A stretch of 30,523 nucleotides of DNA, from the NCBI GenBank assembly GCA_002407775.1, contig DHOP01000046.1:17188-47710 (forward strand). The letters are read 5' to 3'. The position numbers and the translations under genes were made by a program. The stretch is from Prevotella sp. UBA5387 (GTDB taxonomy: Bacteria; Bacteroidota; Bacteroidia; Bacteroidales; Bacteroidaceae). The notes below the pieces were generated by a model. The model was not told where the DNA came from. It saw only the letters and a list, made by a program, of their open reading frames with translations, and did not search any database. This document shows positions 8,706 to 16,383 of this stretch, in pieces; within the stretch, counting starts at the first letter, position 1; every line of letters begins with the position of its first letter.

Positions 8706-9060
8706 TAGATTTGCAATATCAAAAGATAATATAAGAGCGTTAAGCCTTTAATGACAATGAGGAAAGATGCGTGTTTACCCTAAAAAATTGGTTTCAAAAA
8801 GAGTTAATTATACGAGATTTCAATCCGTCAATCTTCAAAGCAATCCATGTATTTCGGTTAGGTTACCAAGATGTTTTTCAAAACGGATGCTCCATTCAGA
8901 CAATTTTCAGAAAATTCAACCTTGCTCGTATTACATTCTACCCTTGGATAGCTATCTTTGGGGACGAGGGTATGGCCACAGGAGGCTATATGTATTGTAT
9001 CGCAGGAACTATTCCCCCATGGCGACACGATAGGTCGTGACTCGTTCTATGTACTTATGG
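8706..9060 (+). other. Decayed or non-coding stretch with broken short frames
   Basis: A -7-like TAGATTTG sits at 8706-8713 on the plus strand. From 8767 three frames are each partly open (two overlapping ORFs of 88-89 codons, and a third frame reading HGDTIGRDSFYVLMEEYNGTP up to about 9083), but none gives a credible intact protein. This looks like frameshifted gene debris. I do not recognise the parent gene; a transposase fragment is possible but unsupported. It runs straight into the men-gene debris at 9064. Confidence 0.35.
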
Positions 9061-9063
9061 AAG

Positions 9064-9175
9064 AATACAATGGAACGCCTTGAAGCCTTGGCGAAATATC
9101 CACGTCGATAAGATCCCCATGACCGGCAATGGCAAACCTGCTCGCGCGGAGGCCGAAAGAAGAGCCGACGCTTGA
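9064..9175 (+). pseudogene. Chimeric remnant of a second menC-menE copy
   Basis: Bases 9064-9099 translate to NTMERLEALAKY, matching NAMQRLETLAKY of MenC (around 2488-2523). Bases 9098-9175, in another frame, translate to IHVDKIPMTGNGKPARAEAE and then RRADA plus a stop, matching the last residues of MenE (IHVDKIPIAGNDKPARAEAE at 3839-3898). Positions 9134-9161 are identical to 3873-3900, while most other changes are at third codon positions. The piece is therefore menC joined to the menE 3' end by a deletion of about 1.3 kb, and it is clearly non-functional. Divergence from the intact genes suggests either an old duplication or decay of a related strain's copy. Confidence 0.85.
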
Positions 9176-9276
9176 GGTCCTATATAGTGTATCCCTTAAT
9201 CGCTTAGATGTTTTTCAAAGCATCAAAGGCGCAAATGAAAAGCGGGGAGTACTAACGTTACATATAATATTGGGCG

Positions 9277-9318
9277 TAATGGACATTCAAGAGGTTTCAG
9301 CCTACCAAATGTCCATTA
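9277..9318. repeat. 11-bp perfect inverted repeat with 20-base spacer
   Basis: TAATGGACATT (9277-9287) is the exact reverse complement of AATGTCCATTA (9308-9318). It sits between the men remnant and the susD terminators. Its role is unknown. Confidence 0.6.
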
Positions 9319-9332
9319 TACCTTGTAAAATG

Positions 9333-9382
9333 ATTCCGTCCTCAAAAGTCGAAGCATAGTGCTTGACCATCGAGGGCGGAAT
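9333..9382. terminator. Long two-tier hairpin downstream of susD
   Basis: ATTCCGTCCTC (9333-9343) pairs with GAGGGCGGAAT (9372-9382) with one wobble. Inside it, GTC-AAGCA pairs with TGCTT-GAC around a TAG loop with one bulge. T-rich sequence follows on the plus strand and ATTTTA on the minus strand, so it may terminate in either direction. Confidence 0.5.
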
Positions 9383-9405
9383 TTCTTTCTATGTTTTGCT
9401 CTATA

Positions 9406-9444
9406 TAAAACAACCTTCGGCCAGCACCACTGCTAACCGAAGGT
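9406..9444 (-). terminator. Intrinsic terminator after susD
   Basis: An 8-bp perfect stem CCGAAGGT/ACCTTCGG (9413-9420 with 9437-9444) has a 16-base loop. On the minus strand it is followed by TGTTTTAT. It lies 8 bases past the susD stop. Confidence 0.65.
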
Positions 9445-9451
9445 CGAAAAA

Positions 9452-11443
9452 TTAACGATAGCTTGGGTTCTGGAAGCTTGTCTTCTCTTCCGGTGTCATC
9501 TGTAAAGCATCAATCTGTCCCTGTGGAATTGGACGAAGATACTTCTCAGGTGTAATGGTACGAGTAACAACTTCTGGAGTATGATTACCAGCGGTCTTTC
9601 CACAAATAGTATATGTTCCAGCCTTCTCAACCCAAGATTGAGTACGTACTAAGTCTAACCAACGATAGCCTTCACCGAACAATTCGCGACTACGCTCATC
9701 GAGAATATAGCTAACCGTAATGGTCTGAGGCGTTGCATCTGTCATCTCTTTGCTAAAGTCAGCATTCTTTACTACTTGGCAGTTGTTGGCATAGGTCCAT
9801 ACACCTGCACGAGCACGTAATACATTGATGAGTTCGCGAGCAGAATATCCACTCTGAGTTTGGGCACCCTTCACGGCGGCTTCAGCGGCAATGAAGTAGA
9901 GTTCTGAAAGCTTCAATACAGGAACTGGCCGAGGGCTATCACCGTTTGGACGACCTAAACCAGAACCGTTATCTGTGCGATAGATACCATTTTTCCAGTT
10001 GTTCAGATAAGCATAGCGGCTAATGCCTGATGGATTGATGACCCAGTCTGCTCTTCCGGGAAGCACACCTGCACCTACATTGCTATAGCCTGCATCTGTT
10101 GAGCCATCACCTGCGGCATTCTTAGTACCTGCAACAGGGTAAACAATATTGGGATCATCATCATCAAGGAAAGTCAACACAGAGTCTCCAGGAGCGATAG
10201 GCAACATGTTTGCATTGTACATTGTCTTGGTGTCCTTCAAAGCGTCAACGCGGTCCCAATTGCCACGGAACTGGTAAGCAAATGTACCATCATAGCGTGA
10301 ATCCAACTTCTTCTCAGCAAAAATCTTGGTAGACACCTCTATTGGGGTGGCCATTTCCTTCCAAGGACGGTCCTTACCTTGTACTGCCTCGCGTTGCACA
10401 GTACGAGCTTTTGACCATGCACTAGCTGATGATGAGCTCTCCAAGAAGGTGTAATCCCAACGGCACATCCAACGTGCAAAGTTACCAGGAGCACTGCCAC
10501 TAGCCCAGTCAAAGTTAGTGCCACCATCATAATAGTTGCTACTTTCATTATGATCCGCATAGAGCACTATCTCGCTATTACGATCGTTGGAACCAACATT
10601 GACCATATAGAATGACTTCTGCAAGGCGAAATTACCATGATCCTTAATAGCCGTCAAAGCTATGTCATAGGCTTGCTGGAAATACCATTGAGCATCGTGT
10701 CCATCAGGATCTTGCCTATCACATACAGGATAAGTAGGAATCTTATTAGGGTTCTGAAGCCACCAACCATAAGTAAGATAAGCTTTAGAAAGGATCAAAC
10801 GAGCAGCCGTTTTTGTCACACCACCTGTTACACGTCCTACATCAGGCAGATTATCTATGGCCGTGAGTAGATCGGGGAATATCGCCTTGGTATACACCTC
10901 AGGCACCGTATTACGAGTGGAAATGCGTGAAGGACTTGTGTTGAACTTTAGTTCACCAGCACCTAAATCCAATGGCACCCCACCGAAAGTCTGTACCAAT
11001 TGGAAATAATCATATGCACGGAAGAAGCGAGCCTCAGACAACAAGCTCTCGGCGATACCAGCTGTTGAGCCATTCTCCAACACACCACTAGCGGTGTTGA
11101 TATCAGAGAATGCCAAGTTCCATAATACATCGGCACGGCAATTCGTTGAATTAAGTTCACCTTGTCCCGACATATCGATAGGCAGGTCATTATTGTTGCC
11201 TCCATGACCATAGGTGTACTCGTCGGTACCAGTCTCATTGGCAATAAGCCAATAGCCATTGCCCCAATAATAACGAAGGTTGGCATAAAGCGATGTGACA
11301 CCAGCCTCAACTCCGGCAGAAGTCTTAAAGTATTCCGGCGTATAGCCTTGCCTGTCGTTCTCGTCCAAAATGCTAGAGCAGCCTGTGTAGGTGAGTGCCA
11401 CTGACATTAGCCCTGCGGCTGCTAATAGATTATATTTATTCAT
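9452..11443 (-). CDS. SusD/RagB-family outer-membrane nutrient-binding lipoprotein
   Basis: 663-residue surface lipoprotein that captures glycan or other nutrient and lids the partner SusC channel. The signal peptide MNKYNLLAAAGLMSVALTYTGC ends in a lipidated Cys at residue 22. SusD hallmarks follow: SILDENDRQGYTPEYFKT, the helical repeat region with ESLLSEARFFRAYDYFQLVQTFGGVPL, and the C-terminal VLKLSELYFIAAEAAVKG, ILDERSRELFGEGYRWLDLVRT and YLRPIPQGQID segments. It is somewhat longer than the common 500-600. It lies 14 bp after susC in the usual order and is followed by terminators. No glycosidase, SusE-like protein or regulator is next to it, so the substrate is not inferable. Confidence 0.95.
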   Translation of the reverse strand: MNKYNLLAAAGLMSVALTYTGCSSILDENDRQGYTPEYFKTSAGVEAGVTSLYANLRYYWGNGYWLIANETGTDEYTYGHGGNNNDLPIDMSGQGELNSTNCRADVLWNLAFSDINTASGVLENGSTAGIAESLLSEARFFRAYDYFQLVQTFGGVPLDLGAGELKFNTSPSRISTRNTVPEVYTKAIFPDLLTAIDNLPDVGRVTGGVTKTAARLILSKAYLTYGWWLQNPNKIPTYPVCDRQDPDGHDAQWYFQQAYDIALTAIKDHGNFALQKSFYMVNVGSNDRNSEIVLYADHNESSNYYDGGTNFDWASGSAPGNFARWMCRWDYTFLESSSSASAWSKARTVQREAVQGKDRPWKEMATPIEVSTKIFAEKKLDSRYDGTFAYQFRGNWDRVDALKDTKTMYNANMLPIAPGDSVLTFLDDDDPNIVYPVAGTKNAAGDGSTDAGYSNVGAGVLPGRADWVINPSGISRYAYLNNWKNGIYRTDNGSGLGRPNGDSPRPVPVLKLSELYFIAAEAAVKGAQTQSGYSARELINVLRARAGVWTYANNCQVVKNADFSKEMTDATPQTITVSYILDERSRELFGEGYRWLDLVRTQSWVEKAGTYTICGKTAGNHTPEVVTRTITPEKYLRPIPQGQIDALQMTPEEKTSFQNPSYR

Positions 11444-11457
11444 AATGGTATGCTGAT

Positions 11458-14400
11458 TTAGAATGTTAAGTTAAGCCCCAACAGCCAGCTACGAGTAGCA
11501 GGAGTGTTGAATCCGACAACCAAAAGCCGTTGACGGTAGAATGAATTAACAGCTTGATTCTCATCTCCGTAAGAGTTAGTCTCTGGGTCTAGACCTGACT
11601 GATCATTGTAAGGTGAGAATAGTACAAATGGGTTTTGCACGGTTGCATAGACACGAGCTTTTGAGATGCCGGCCTTCTTAAGCCAAGACTGATCAAAATT
11701 GTAACCCAAAGTAATAGTGCGGAACTTGAGATAGGATCCGTCGAAATAACCCAAAGAGTTACCGTACTTAGGATTATCACCACTCTGTACACCGCCCGGC
11801 TTCGGGAAGTCGTTGGTAGGATTGTCCTCAGTCCAATAGTTCACTTGCACATTATTACGTCTACCATTCATCAAGTTAAGGTAACCTTGGCTACCATAAA
11901 TTGTACTGATGATAGTACCACCATGTCTAAATGATGCTACGACACCAAGATCAATGTTCTTATAGGCCACACGGGTATTGAATCCGCCTTCCCATGAAGG
12001 ATCGGTCTTGATAATCTGACGATCTTTTTCATTGTAAGCACGAGTAGGAAGCCCATTTGCATCGTAGTCGCCATTATACTTAATCTTGATCATACCAGCA
12101 TTGCCACCTGGCTCAGCGACCTTGCGCACGTCTTCTTCATCAGTCTGCCAAATACCAATCTTCTGGAAATCATAGATCACATTGATAGGTTGGCCAACAA
12201 ACCACCAGTTGCTTTCGTCTGTCAAAGCACCTGAAGCTAACTCAACCAATTCGTTCTTATTGGTATAGAAGTTTAGCCCAGCTTCCCATGTCCAACCATT
12301 CATATTGTCAAGAATAATACCGTTGAGAGAAAGTTCAAAGCCCTTGTTGCGGGTCTTACCTACATTGGCGGTGTAGCTTGGCACACCACTGGTCTGAGGA
12401 AGGTTTACACCCATAAGCAAGTCGCTTGTGTTCTGAATGTAATATTCCATTGTACCAGACAAACGGCCCTTGAAGAGCGAAAAGTCGAGACCAAAGTTCC
12501 AAGTCTTCGAGTACTCCCATCCAAGACTAGAATTAGGTAATGAAGAAACATATGCACCCACCGCATTGGTTGTACCAAAGTTATAGGGACGTGTGGTCAA
12601 AGCACCAAGTGTAGAGTATGGACTTACTGATTGATTAGAGGTTTCGCCGTATCCTACGCGTAGCTTTAAGCTTTCTATCCAATCAATTCCCTGCATAAAA
12701 TTTTCGCGAGCGATATTCCAACCAGCTGAGATAGCAGGGTATGTGTGCCATTGATGACCCTTTGCCAAACGTGAAGATGCGTCAGCACGAAGAGCCACGC
12801 TAAGCATATACTTGTTGTCATAGTTATACATCAAACGACCCATAACCGACTCCAATCCGCTTTGGTAATATTTTTGGTTTGCTGGATCCACGGTAACGGT
12901 TCCTGCCTGACCAATGTTATAGAACTGGAATGCATCAGCAGGGATATCCAATCCATACATATAAGTCTGTTGGAAAGTAGTCTGCTCGGCAGAGTAAAGA
13001 CCTACCGCATTGATCGTATGCTTACCCCATGACTTGTCGTAGGTCAGCAAATTCTCAATTGCCCAGTTGGTTGTGTTCTGTTGCTGAATAGAGGCATGAG
13101 ATTGAGAATTAGACGTATCAGAGAAGACTCCCTCTCCAACATAATTACCATAATCACTTCTCTTATAGTTCAAACCAACATTGATGCGATACTTCAAACC
13201 ATCAACACCTGGAATCTTCACCTCTCCATAGAGATTATTGTAGGTACCAAAGCCACGTGTCTCATCTTTATATGTATCACCAAGACCCTCTATTGACTCG
13301 CGGGCATATACCCATTGGGTGTCACTTGCCATATTGACGCGTGTCTTGAGTGTACCATCCTCATTATAAGGATTGACAATTGGCGTTGCGCTAAGTGTAT
13401 TGTAGATGCCTAAGCTACCACCATTGGTAATACTATAATTGTTATTGCTACTAAAGCCCACCTTTACGTAACGACCAATCTCTTGATCGATAGCGGCATG
13501 GAAAGCATATCGATTGAAGTTCTGGGTTGGTATCACGGCCTCATCGCGATAATAGGAAACACCGAAATTATAACTTCCCTTGGCCGTACCACCAGATACA
13601 CCAACGTCCTGATTAGTTGTCATGCCAGTCTTGAAGAGCATATCTTGCCAATCGGTGTTTACCGCACCTTCTTCACCCCATGCCTTTTCATCGGTGCCAT
13701 ATTGGTATTTATTGGCATATTTACGCAGACCGGTAAATTCCTCGGCGTTCATCATTGGATAGCGACTAAAGAGTGTCTTTGCTCCTACATAACCATTGTA
13801 GGTTACGGTCGGACGCTGGTCTTGATAGCCCTTATAAGTGGTAATGATAAGCACACCATTGGCACCACGTGATCCATAGATAGCGGTTGCAGAGGCATCC
13901 TTTAGGATATCCATTGACTTAATGCTGCTAGGATCAATATCATTGATACTTCCAGCAAAAGGAACACCGTCTAGCACTACAAGAGGGTCATTGCTTGCGG
14001 TGAGCGAACGGGTACCACGAATACGGATTTGCATTGATGCACCCGGCTTGGAAGAGGTTTGCATCATCTGAACACCAGCTACACGACCTTGCAATGCTGA
14101 TGTAATGTCGGCTCCCGGAACCTCGCGAAGAGCACTACCCGATACATTCGATACAGATCCAGTAACGGCTTCCTTGCGTTGTGTACCATAACCGATGACC
14201 ACGACCTCATTAAGATTGCGATCCACTGCCTTAAGCGACACCGTAACGCTATTCTGGTTTCTTACTTGAATCTCTTGTTCTACATATCCTATATAGGACA
14301 CAACGAGTGTAGCACCCTCTCTCACCGATAGAGAGAAGTTGCCATCAAGGTCAGTTATCGTACCATTAGAGGTACCTTTTTCCATGATTGTAGCTCCTAC

Positions 14401-14565
14401 CAATGGTCCAGATTGATCGATTACCTTACCTGTAACCGTCCTACTTTGGTCCACTGCCGGAACCGTGCTTGGCGTCAGAGCAGCTTCCACATGTGGTGCA
14501 TATAGCAACCCACAAAGTGAGAACACACCTGCCAAATAAGTTGTTTTGTTAATTTTTAGGTTCAT
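11458..14565 (-). CDS. SusC/RagA-family TonB-dependent outer-membrane transporter
   Basis: 1035-residue outer-membrane barrel that imports ligand delivered by SusD using TonB energy. An N-terminal signal peptide of about 28 residues is followed by the carboxypeptidase-like domain (VTGKVIDQSGPLVGATIMEK to SYIGYVEQEI), the TonB-box-like stretch NEVVVIGYGTQRKEAVTGSV, the plug with LQGRVAGVQMMQTSS, IRGTRSL, DPLVVLDGVP and KDASATAIYGSRGANGVLII, then the barrel, ending ATRSWLLGLNLTF. No extra N-terminal STN (anti-sigma-interacting) domain is visible, so control through a FecR-type partner is not suggested. It starts the susC-susD operon. Confidence 0.97.
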   Translation of the reverse strand: MNLKINKTTYLAGVFSLCGLLYAPHVEAALTPSTVPAVDQSRTVTGKVIDQSGPLVGATIMEKGTSNGTITDLDGNFSLSVREGATLVVSYIGYVEQEIQVRNQNSVTVSLKAVDRNLNEVVVIGYGTQRKEAVTGSVSNVSGSALREVPGADITSALQGRVAGVQMMQTSSKPGASMQIRIRGTRSLTASNDPLVVLDGVPFAGSINDIDPSSIKSMDILKDASATAIYGSRGANGVLIITTYKGYQDQRPTVTYNGYVGAKTLFSRYPMMNAEEFTGLRKYANKYQYGTDEKAWGEEGAVNTDWQDMLFKTGMTTNQDVGVSGGTAKGSYNFGVSYYRDEAVIPTQNFNRYAFHAAIDQEIGRYVKVGFSSNNNYSITNGGSLGIYNTLSATPIVNPYNEDGTLKTRVNMASDTQWVYARESIEGLGDTYKDETRGFGTYNNLYGEVKIPGVDGLKYRINVGLNYKRSDYGNYVGEGVFSDTSNSQSHASIQQQNTTNWAIENLLTYDKSWGKHTINAVGLYSAEQTTFQQTYMYGLDIPADAFQFYNIGQAGTVTVDPANQKYYQSGLESVMGRLMYNYDNKYMLSVALRADASSRLAKGHQWHTYPAISAGWNIARENFMQGIDWIESLKLRVGYGETSNQSVSPYSTLGALTTRPYNFGTTNAVGAYVSSLPNSSLGWEYSKTWNFGLDFSLFKGRLSGTMEYYIQNTSDLLMGVNLPQTSGVPSYTANVGKTRNKGFELSLNGIILDNMNGWTWEAGLNFYTNKNELVELASGALTDESNWWFVGQPINVIYDFQKIGIWQTDEEDVRKVAEPGGNAGMIKIKYNGDYDANGLPTRAYNEKDRQIIKTDPSWEGGFNTRVAYKNIDLGVVASFRHGGTIISTIYGSQGYLNLMNGRRNNVQVNYWTEDNPTNDFPKPGGVQSGDNPKYGNSLGYFDGSYLKFRTITLGYNFDQSWLKKAGISKARVYATVQNPFVLFSPYNDQSGLDPETNSYGDENQAVNSFYRQRLLVVGFNTPATRSWLLGLNLTF

Positions 14566-14932
14566 AATTACTATAATTGTTGTAGTTTTAGTTTCTTGTT
14601 TAGGGTGTTTTTCCCCAATAGTTTAGTGATACCTGACCACTTCGATCGGGGCATAATGGTATTACATCTTTTATCATTTTCTCATAGGCAAGGTTTAAGT
14701 CAATATAGATTTATCTAAAGTCAGGTCGTTTTATGAATGCAAAATTAAATTTTATTTGATTTTAAACATGATTTTTATGTTTCAAATATGTTTCTATATG
14801 TAGCATCTTTATTCATTTACCCCTTAATTGGCACTAATATATACAACCTCGAAACATCTAACAAGTGTACACGTTCAAGAATATCTTCTTATTTCACATA
14901 AGAAATAGTTGTTCGAAAATCTTACAAACTAC
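14566..14932. other. susC upstream region
   Basis: The AT-rich leader and promoter region of susC holds no ORF. It contains a 7-bp inverted repeat TTCTTAT/ATAAGAA with a 5-base loop at 14886-14904, and ACCTGAC/GTCAGGT at 14631/14720, which could be operator or chance. The susC -7-like box is listed separately. Confidence 0.4.
14740..14747 (-). promoter_or_regulatory. Possible -7 box for susC
   Basis: Minus-strand TAATTTTG fits TAnnTTTG. A -33 TTTG at normal spacing is absent. It would leave a leader of about 170 bases, which is common for regulated susC genes. Confidence 0.3.
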
Positions 14933-14963
14933 AAAAAGGCTGACTCCAAACAAGGAATCAGCC
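14933..14963 (-). terminator. Intrinsic terminator of the Qmo/Hdr-like operon
   Basis: GGCTGATTCC pairs with GGAGTCAGCC (14963-14954 with 14947-14938) with one mismatch and a 6-base loop, followed on the minus strand by TTTTT. It sits 42 bases past the last gene of the operon. Confidence 0.8.
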
Positions 14964-15005
14964 CAGTTGCTTCTCGCAAGAAACGTTATTATCTATCAGT
15001 TAAAA

Positions 15006-16055
15006 TCAATCTTCTGCTTTTAATTTTGCAAAGTACATGGCGAATGAGCGATACAAGAAGTGCGTCCATTTGCCAAATGGTACGATGACCATGGCCCATT
15101 GAGCCAATACCGTGAGATGAACGATATAAAGCCACTTGTTGGTCTCTATCAAGTCCAAGTCGATAAATAGACGAACGAGGAAAGCCGTCAGGCCCATCAA
15201 GAACAACCAGATGACAAAAAGCCAGTCTGAAGGTTGAGAGTGCTTGCTTACTTCCTTGTTTTTCTTAATACGACTTAAGACAAAATCAAAGGTGACCACA
15301 AAGACAATCGCACTTACCACATATCCGAAGATGGTGACAAACAAATACTCGGATGAGAACCAATTTAGGAACACCGTGGTGAACAACAATGACAAATATC
15401 CAAGTACCATGATAAAGTGCTCAAACCACCTGACTTGATTGTCATCACAACCGAGAGCACGCTTCTGAGTAAACATGTGAACAAACAAATCGCTTATACT
15501 CGTCACATATTTCTTAAATGGTACCTTTACCTTTGGTTTCAATATGGTAAACCACCACATCCGAGCAATGTTCGGCGCTAGTATGATGCAAGCTACGGCA
15601 AAGATGGCAATCATTTCGAAGAGATGACCAACGTGTAACATCCTCTCGAGATTGAAATCTACCGAAATGGAAAATTGCAATACCCCTACAAAGATAAGTA
15701 CAAAGGCAATGATGGTCAATGGTAATGATTTGTACAACAAGCCGGACAGACCTGTCCAATCATATTTTGCCGTGAGATAACGGCGTAGAGACATCATCAA
15801 CTCTCCTGGATTTGCTTCTTGCGGGCAAAGCTTAGAGCATTCGCCGCAATAGTAACATTCCCATGGCTTGAGGGAAGACTTTATATCATCTTCAAGACCA
15901 AGCGCACTAAGTCGAACTAATTCACGAGGAAAAGATGCATCGTGCGTAGATAGGGAGCACACCGCCGTACAATTGCCACAATTGTAACATGCATTGAAAT
16001 CTATTGCTCCAAATTTATTTAGTTCTTTTCCAAAAGAAGGATTTACTTTGGCCAT
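15006..16055 (-). CDS. QmoC-like membrane subunit (HdrC ferredoxin fused to HdrE-type cytochrome b)
   Basis: 349-residue predicted inner-membrane electron-transfer subunit. The N-terminal third has two complete 4Fe-4S motifs, C23/C26/C29/C33 and C67/C70/C73/C77 (CYNCGNCTAVC and CYYCGECSKLC), as in HdrC. The rest carries about six membrane helices (near 112-130, 145-165, 210-232, 238-260, 277-298, 310-327) with histidines at helix ends (H141, H144, H213, H313, H332) able to bind haem b, as in HdrE/NarI-type cytochromes. This fusion is the architecture of QmoC, which passes electrons between menaquinone and the QmoA/B flavoproteins. It is last in the operon; its ATG overlaps the preceding stop by one base. 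Direction of electron flow cannot be told. Confidence 0.82.
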   Translation of the reverse strand: MAKVNPSFGKELNKFGAIDFNACYNCGNCTAVCSLSTHDASFPRELVRLSALGLEDDIKSSLKPWECYYCGECSKLCPQEANPGELMMSLRRYLTAKYDWTGLSGLLYKSLPLTIIAFVLIFVGVLQFSISVDFNLERMLHVGHLFEMIAIFAVACIILAPNIARMWWFTILKPKVKVPFKKYVTSISDLFVHMFTQKRALGCDDNQVRWFEHFIMVLGYLSLLFTTVFLNWFSSEYLFVTIFGYVVSAIVFVVTFDFVLSRIKKNKEVSKHSQPSDWLFVIWLFLMGLTAFLVRLFIDLDLIETNKWLYIVHLTVLAQWAMVIVPFGKWTHFLYRSFAMYFAKLKAED

Positions 16056-16336
16056 TATTTCTTCAATTTGTAAGTGTAATATTCATCCATATCATCAATA
16101 TCGCCAGTAACTACCAGTCCATATTTTACGAGTGACATTAGATGAAACGTAACCTCATAAATAGGCATGTCAAGTTTCTCCGTCAATTGTTTAATCGTCA
16201 TATCTCCTTCGCCCAGGGCTTCAAGGATCAACTTCTTGATTCGATTAAACTCCTTCAGATTTTCCTTTGCCTTTTCTGGCACTCCGCCCAATTTATCGCG
16301 TAGATATTTTGCCGTTTTTCTTTTTTCTACTTCCAT
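16055..16336 (-). CDS. Small winged-helix protein embedded in the redox operon
   Basis: 93-residue protein (MEVEKRKTAKYLRDKLGG start). Residues about 30-90 look like a winged helix: RIKKLILEALGEGDMTIKQL, LDMPIYEVTFHLMSLVKYG, then a DEYYTYKL wing strand. The frame is open to a TTG at 16363, but the ATG at 16336 is preferred and has AAAAAG just before it. It lies 47 bp after the HdrA-like gene and its stop overlaps the QmoC-like start (TAATG). It could be a regulator of the operon or a complex-associated protein that reuses the fold; no cysteines or ligand residues stand out. Confidence 0.75.
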   Translation of the reverse strand: MEVEKRKTAKYLRDKLGGVPEKAKENLKEFNRIKKLILEALGEGDMTIKQLTEKLDMPIYEVTFHLMSLVKYGLVVTGDIDDMDEYYTYKLKK

Positions 16337-16383
16337 GTCTTTTTCAGTTAATAAAAAGTGCAATAACCATTGGATATATTAGA

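Noticed and set aside
8767..9040. Two small intact genes of 88-89 residues
   Set aside because: They overlap almost entirely in different frames, neither resembles a known protein, and both run into men-gene debris.
9129..9359. 76-codon protein MANLLARRPKEEPT...
   Set aside because: It reads the menE remnant in a different frame and continues into hairpins; no support as a gene.
16055..16363. Longer winged-helix protein starting at a TTG (16363)
   Set aside because: The ATG at 16336 gives a normal start with AAAAAG just upstream; the TTG extension adds only nine unremarkable residues.
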